DNA of 24,702 bases from UBA2632 sp964452155 (lineage in GTDB: Bacteria; Bacteroidota; Bacteroidia; Bacteroidales; Dysgonomonadaceae): positions 1-24,702 of the forward strand of contig CAYVLC010000024.1 of the NCBI GenBank assembly GCA_964452155.1, written 5' to 3'. Position numbers and translations under genes: made by a program. This document shows positions 23,458 through 24,702 of the stretch, piece after piece. Under the pieces are notes generated by a model. That model saw only the letters and a list, made by a program, of their open reading frames with translations, was not told the origin of the DNA and made no database searches. Each line of letters starts with the position of its first letter. The stretch's first letter is position 1.

Positions 23458-24153
23458 ATGCTTACATACAAACATCTTTTTATAGACCTCGACGACACCT
23501 TATGGGATATTCACCGCAATAGTAAAGAGTGCCTTGCCGAGATATACAATGATTATGGTTACAATAAATACTATAAAACTTTCGACGATTATTACCAAGT
23601 CTATATGCCAAGCAATCACCATCTGTGGGGATTGTATAGAAATGGGCATATTGATAAAGACAAACTGATAGTTGAGCGTTTTTTGGTCCCTGTGCGTGAG
23701 TTTGGGATAGATGATGCTGATTATGCTAAAAAACTAAGCAACGATTTTTTGGAAAGAACTACTCTCAAAACCAGATTGGTGGATGGTACCATGAAGTTGC
23801 TCGAATATTTGAAACCAAAGTACCAGATGCATATTCTCTCTAATGGGTTTAAAGAGGTACAATACAAAAAAATAGAGAACTCGGGGCTAAAACCTTATTT
23901 CGATAAGATAATTTTATCGGATGAAATAGGTATTAATAAACCTCATGCCGATTTTTTTAATTATGCATTAGCTAAATCCAATGCTGAGCCTTCTGAGACA
24001 TTAATGATTGGCGACAGTTGGGATGCCGATATAGTGGGGGCCTACAATAGCAATATCCATCAATTGTGGTTCAACCCCGAGGGTCATCAGCCCAATGGTT
24101 TCGTACCTACCTACTGTGTGAAAACTCTGAACGAGATTAGAGAGATATTGTAG
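23458..24153 (+). CDS. YjjG-family HAD hydrolase, probable pyrimidine nucleotidase
   Basis: 231 aa. HAD motif I FIDLDDTLWD (8-17) with both catalytic Asp, a helical cap (about 20-95), motif II ILSNGF near residue 133, motif III Lys in GINKPHADFFNYAL, and motif IV MIGDSWDADIVGAYN. The DLDDTLWD and NKPHxxFF wording matches YjjG-type 5'-nucleotidases, which remove phosphate from pyrimidine and non-canonical nucleotides; another HAD specificity cannot be excluded. It begins directly after the AT-rich run behind the terminator, with a short leader, and is single. Confidence 0.88.
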   Translation: MLTYKHLFIDLDDTLWDIHRNSKECLAEIYNDYGYNKYYKTFDDYYQVYMPSNHHLWGLYRNGHIDKDKLIVERFLVPVREFGIDDADYAKKLSNDFLERTTLKTRLVDGTMKLLEYLKPKYQMHILSNGFKEVQYKKIENSGLKPYFDKIILSDEIGINKPHADFFNYALAKSNAEPSETLMIGDSWDADIVGAYNSNIHQLWFNPEGHQPNGFVPTYCVKTLNEIREIL

Positions 24154-24168
24154 CTTTACAAATTTATG

Positions 24169-24192
24169 AGAGACGCAACAAATTGCTTCTCT
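24169..24192 (+). terminator. Hairpin just after the HAD gene
   Basis: AGAGACGCAA (24169-24178) and TTGCTTCTCT (24183-24192) form a 10-bp stem with one mismatch and the 4-nt loop CAAA, followed by TCGTTTTGTCG. It starts 16 bp past the stop. The T run is poor. It shares GAGAGACGCAA with the hairpin at 4586-4613 and may be a copy of the same dispersed element. Confidence 0.5.
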
Positions 24193-24480
24193 TCGTTTTG
24201 TCGTGTCATTTCCTAGTTTTGTGCATGATTTGTTTGCAAATGTACTGGTCACAACCTATCCCAACAGTGAGTGAGCCTTGCAAAGGGTATATATAGGCTT
24301 ATCAAAACATTGTGGCTTGTTCACTTTGCACTTCAAGCACAAACACACCATACCTCTATCACTAAACCATTACTTTGTTTTTGTTTTGCTGTATCTCGTG
24401 GCTCATCATTTTGCTCTTTAATTGCAATTGTTGTATCAATTATTTCTACAAAAATAGATAAATTGATAGGTCGTGTAGTA
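24193..24480. other. Intergenic stretch before the right-hand repeat array
   Basis: AT-rich DNA without a credible gene. It contains no clear hairpin or full promoter match. It leads straight into the tandem array at 24481, and open frames that cross this point on both strands are made of repeat translation. Confidence 0.5.
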
Positions 24481-24702
24481 CTACATTTGTCGTTTCGAAG
24501 TTTGTTTCTCAAAACTGTAGGCCTACATTTGTCGTTTCGAAGTTTGTTTCTCGAAATGTAGAGGTACATTTTGCGTTTCGAAGTTTGTTTCTCGAAATGT
24601 AGGGGTACATTTTGCGTTTCGAATGTTGTTTTTGAAAACTGTAGGCCTACATTTTGCGTTTCGAAGTTTGTTTCTTGAAATGTAGGGGTACATTTTGCGT
24701 TT
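24481..24702. repeat. Tandem array of 41/42-bp palindromic units, cut by the window end
   Basis: Units begin at 24481, 24523, 24564, 24605, 24647 and 24688 (steps 42, 41, 41, 42, 41); the sixth is cut by the window edge. The unit reads TACATTTTGCGTTTCGAAG then TTTGTTTCTCGAAATGTAGG. Inside each of the best units TTTCGA and TCGAAA pair around a 10-nt loop; across the junctions AAATGTA and TACATTT pair around GGGG, or the perfect palindrome TGTAGGCCTACA replaces this. Units are contiguous, so it is not a CRISPR. The first two units have TTTGTCG where the later ones have TTTTGCG. The real length is unknown. Confidence 0.9.

Noticed and set aside
24333..24569. Open frame on the minus strand with repeated NKLRNDKC residues, and its plus-strand counterpart with repeated SFRSLFL
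   Set aside because: Both are translations of the 41/42-bp tandem array. Because 42 is a multiple of three and 41 is not, the frame is not kept through the array, so protein coding is not selected.
24481..24702. CRISPR array
   Set aside because: The units are contiguous with no variable spacers of their own, and no cas gene is in the window.

Overview
The window is about 24.7 kb of AT-rich chromosomal DNA from a member of the Bacteroidota, most likely order Bacteroidales. Three things point there. The families present are typical of that phylum (DUF4890, DUF3822, DUF3843, DUF5683, and a carboxypeptidase-regulatory-domain outer-membrane receptor). Most starts lack a Shine-Dalgarno sequence. 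Promoter-like sites fit the phylum's TAnnTTTG -7 element instead of TATAAT. Most of the window is ordinary core genome. No tRNA, rRNA, insertion sequence, CRISPR array or phage gene was seen.

Layout, left to right. (1) 1-257 holds the start of a dipeptidyl-peptidase III-like lipoprotein on the minus strand. About 1 kb without a gene follows, with a decayed tandem array of roughly 41-bp units (477-851). (2) A small secreted DUF4890 protein lies on the minus strand with its own promoter and terminator. (3) A plus-strand housekeeping run follows: folB (folate), lptB (LPS export ATPase), ruvX and def. (4) The convergent gap 4509-4661 carries dispersed palindromic repeats; the minus-strand TonB-type receptor (804 aa) and a DUF3843-like protein follow. 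(5) A minus-strand zwf-pgl pair covers the first two steps of the oxidative pentose phosphate pathway; gnd is not beside it. (6) A divergent plus-strand ribosomal operon follows: rpsF-rpsR-rplI, with a strong promoter, an unusual strong Shine-Dalgarno in front of rpsR and a clear terminator. (7) parA-parB (chromosome segregation), a DUF5683 membrane protein and an MltD-type transglycosylase with two LysM domains form a plus-strand run. (8) Minus strand: rsmD, DUF3822 and a one-TM protein that looks pseudopilin-like. (9) Plus strand: a RecD-like helicase, a conserved unknown overlapping rsmI, a coiled-coil lipoprotein and a YjjG-like HAD phosphatase. (10) The window ends inside a well-preserved 41/42-bp tandem array whose units carry inverted repeats.

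No obvious new defence or biosynthetic system is present. The observations most worth following are the strong Shine-Dalgarno before rpsR, whose product bS18 belongs to the protein trio known to hide the anti-Shine-Dalgarno in this phylum; the structured 41/42-bp array at the right edge; the same-period decayed array at the left; and the neighbouring DUF3822 (possibly actin/PilM-like fold) and pseudopilin-like genes.
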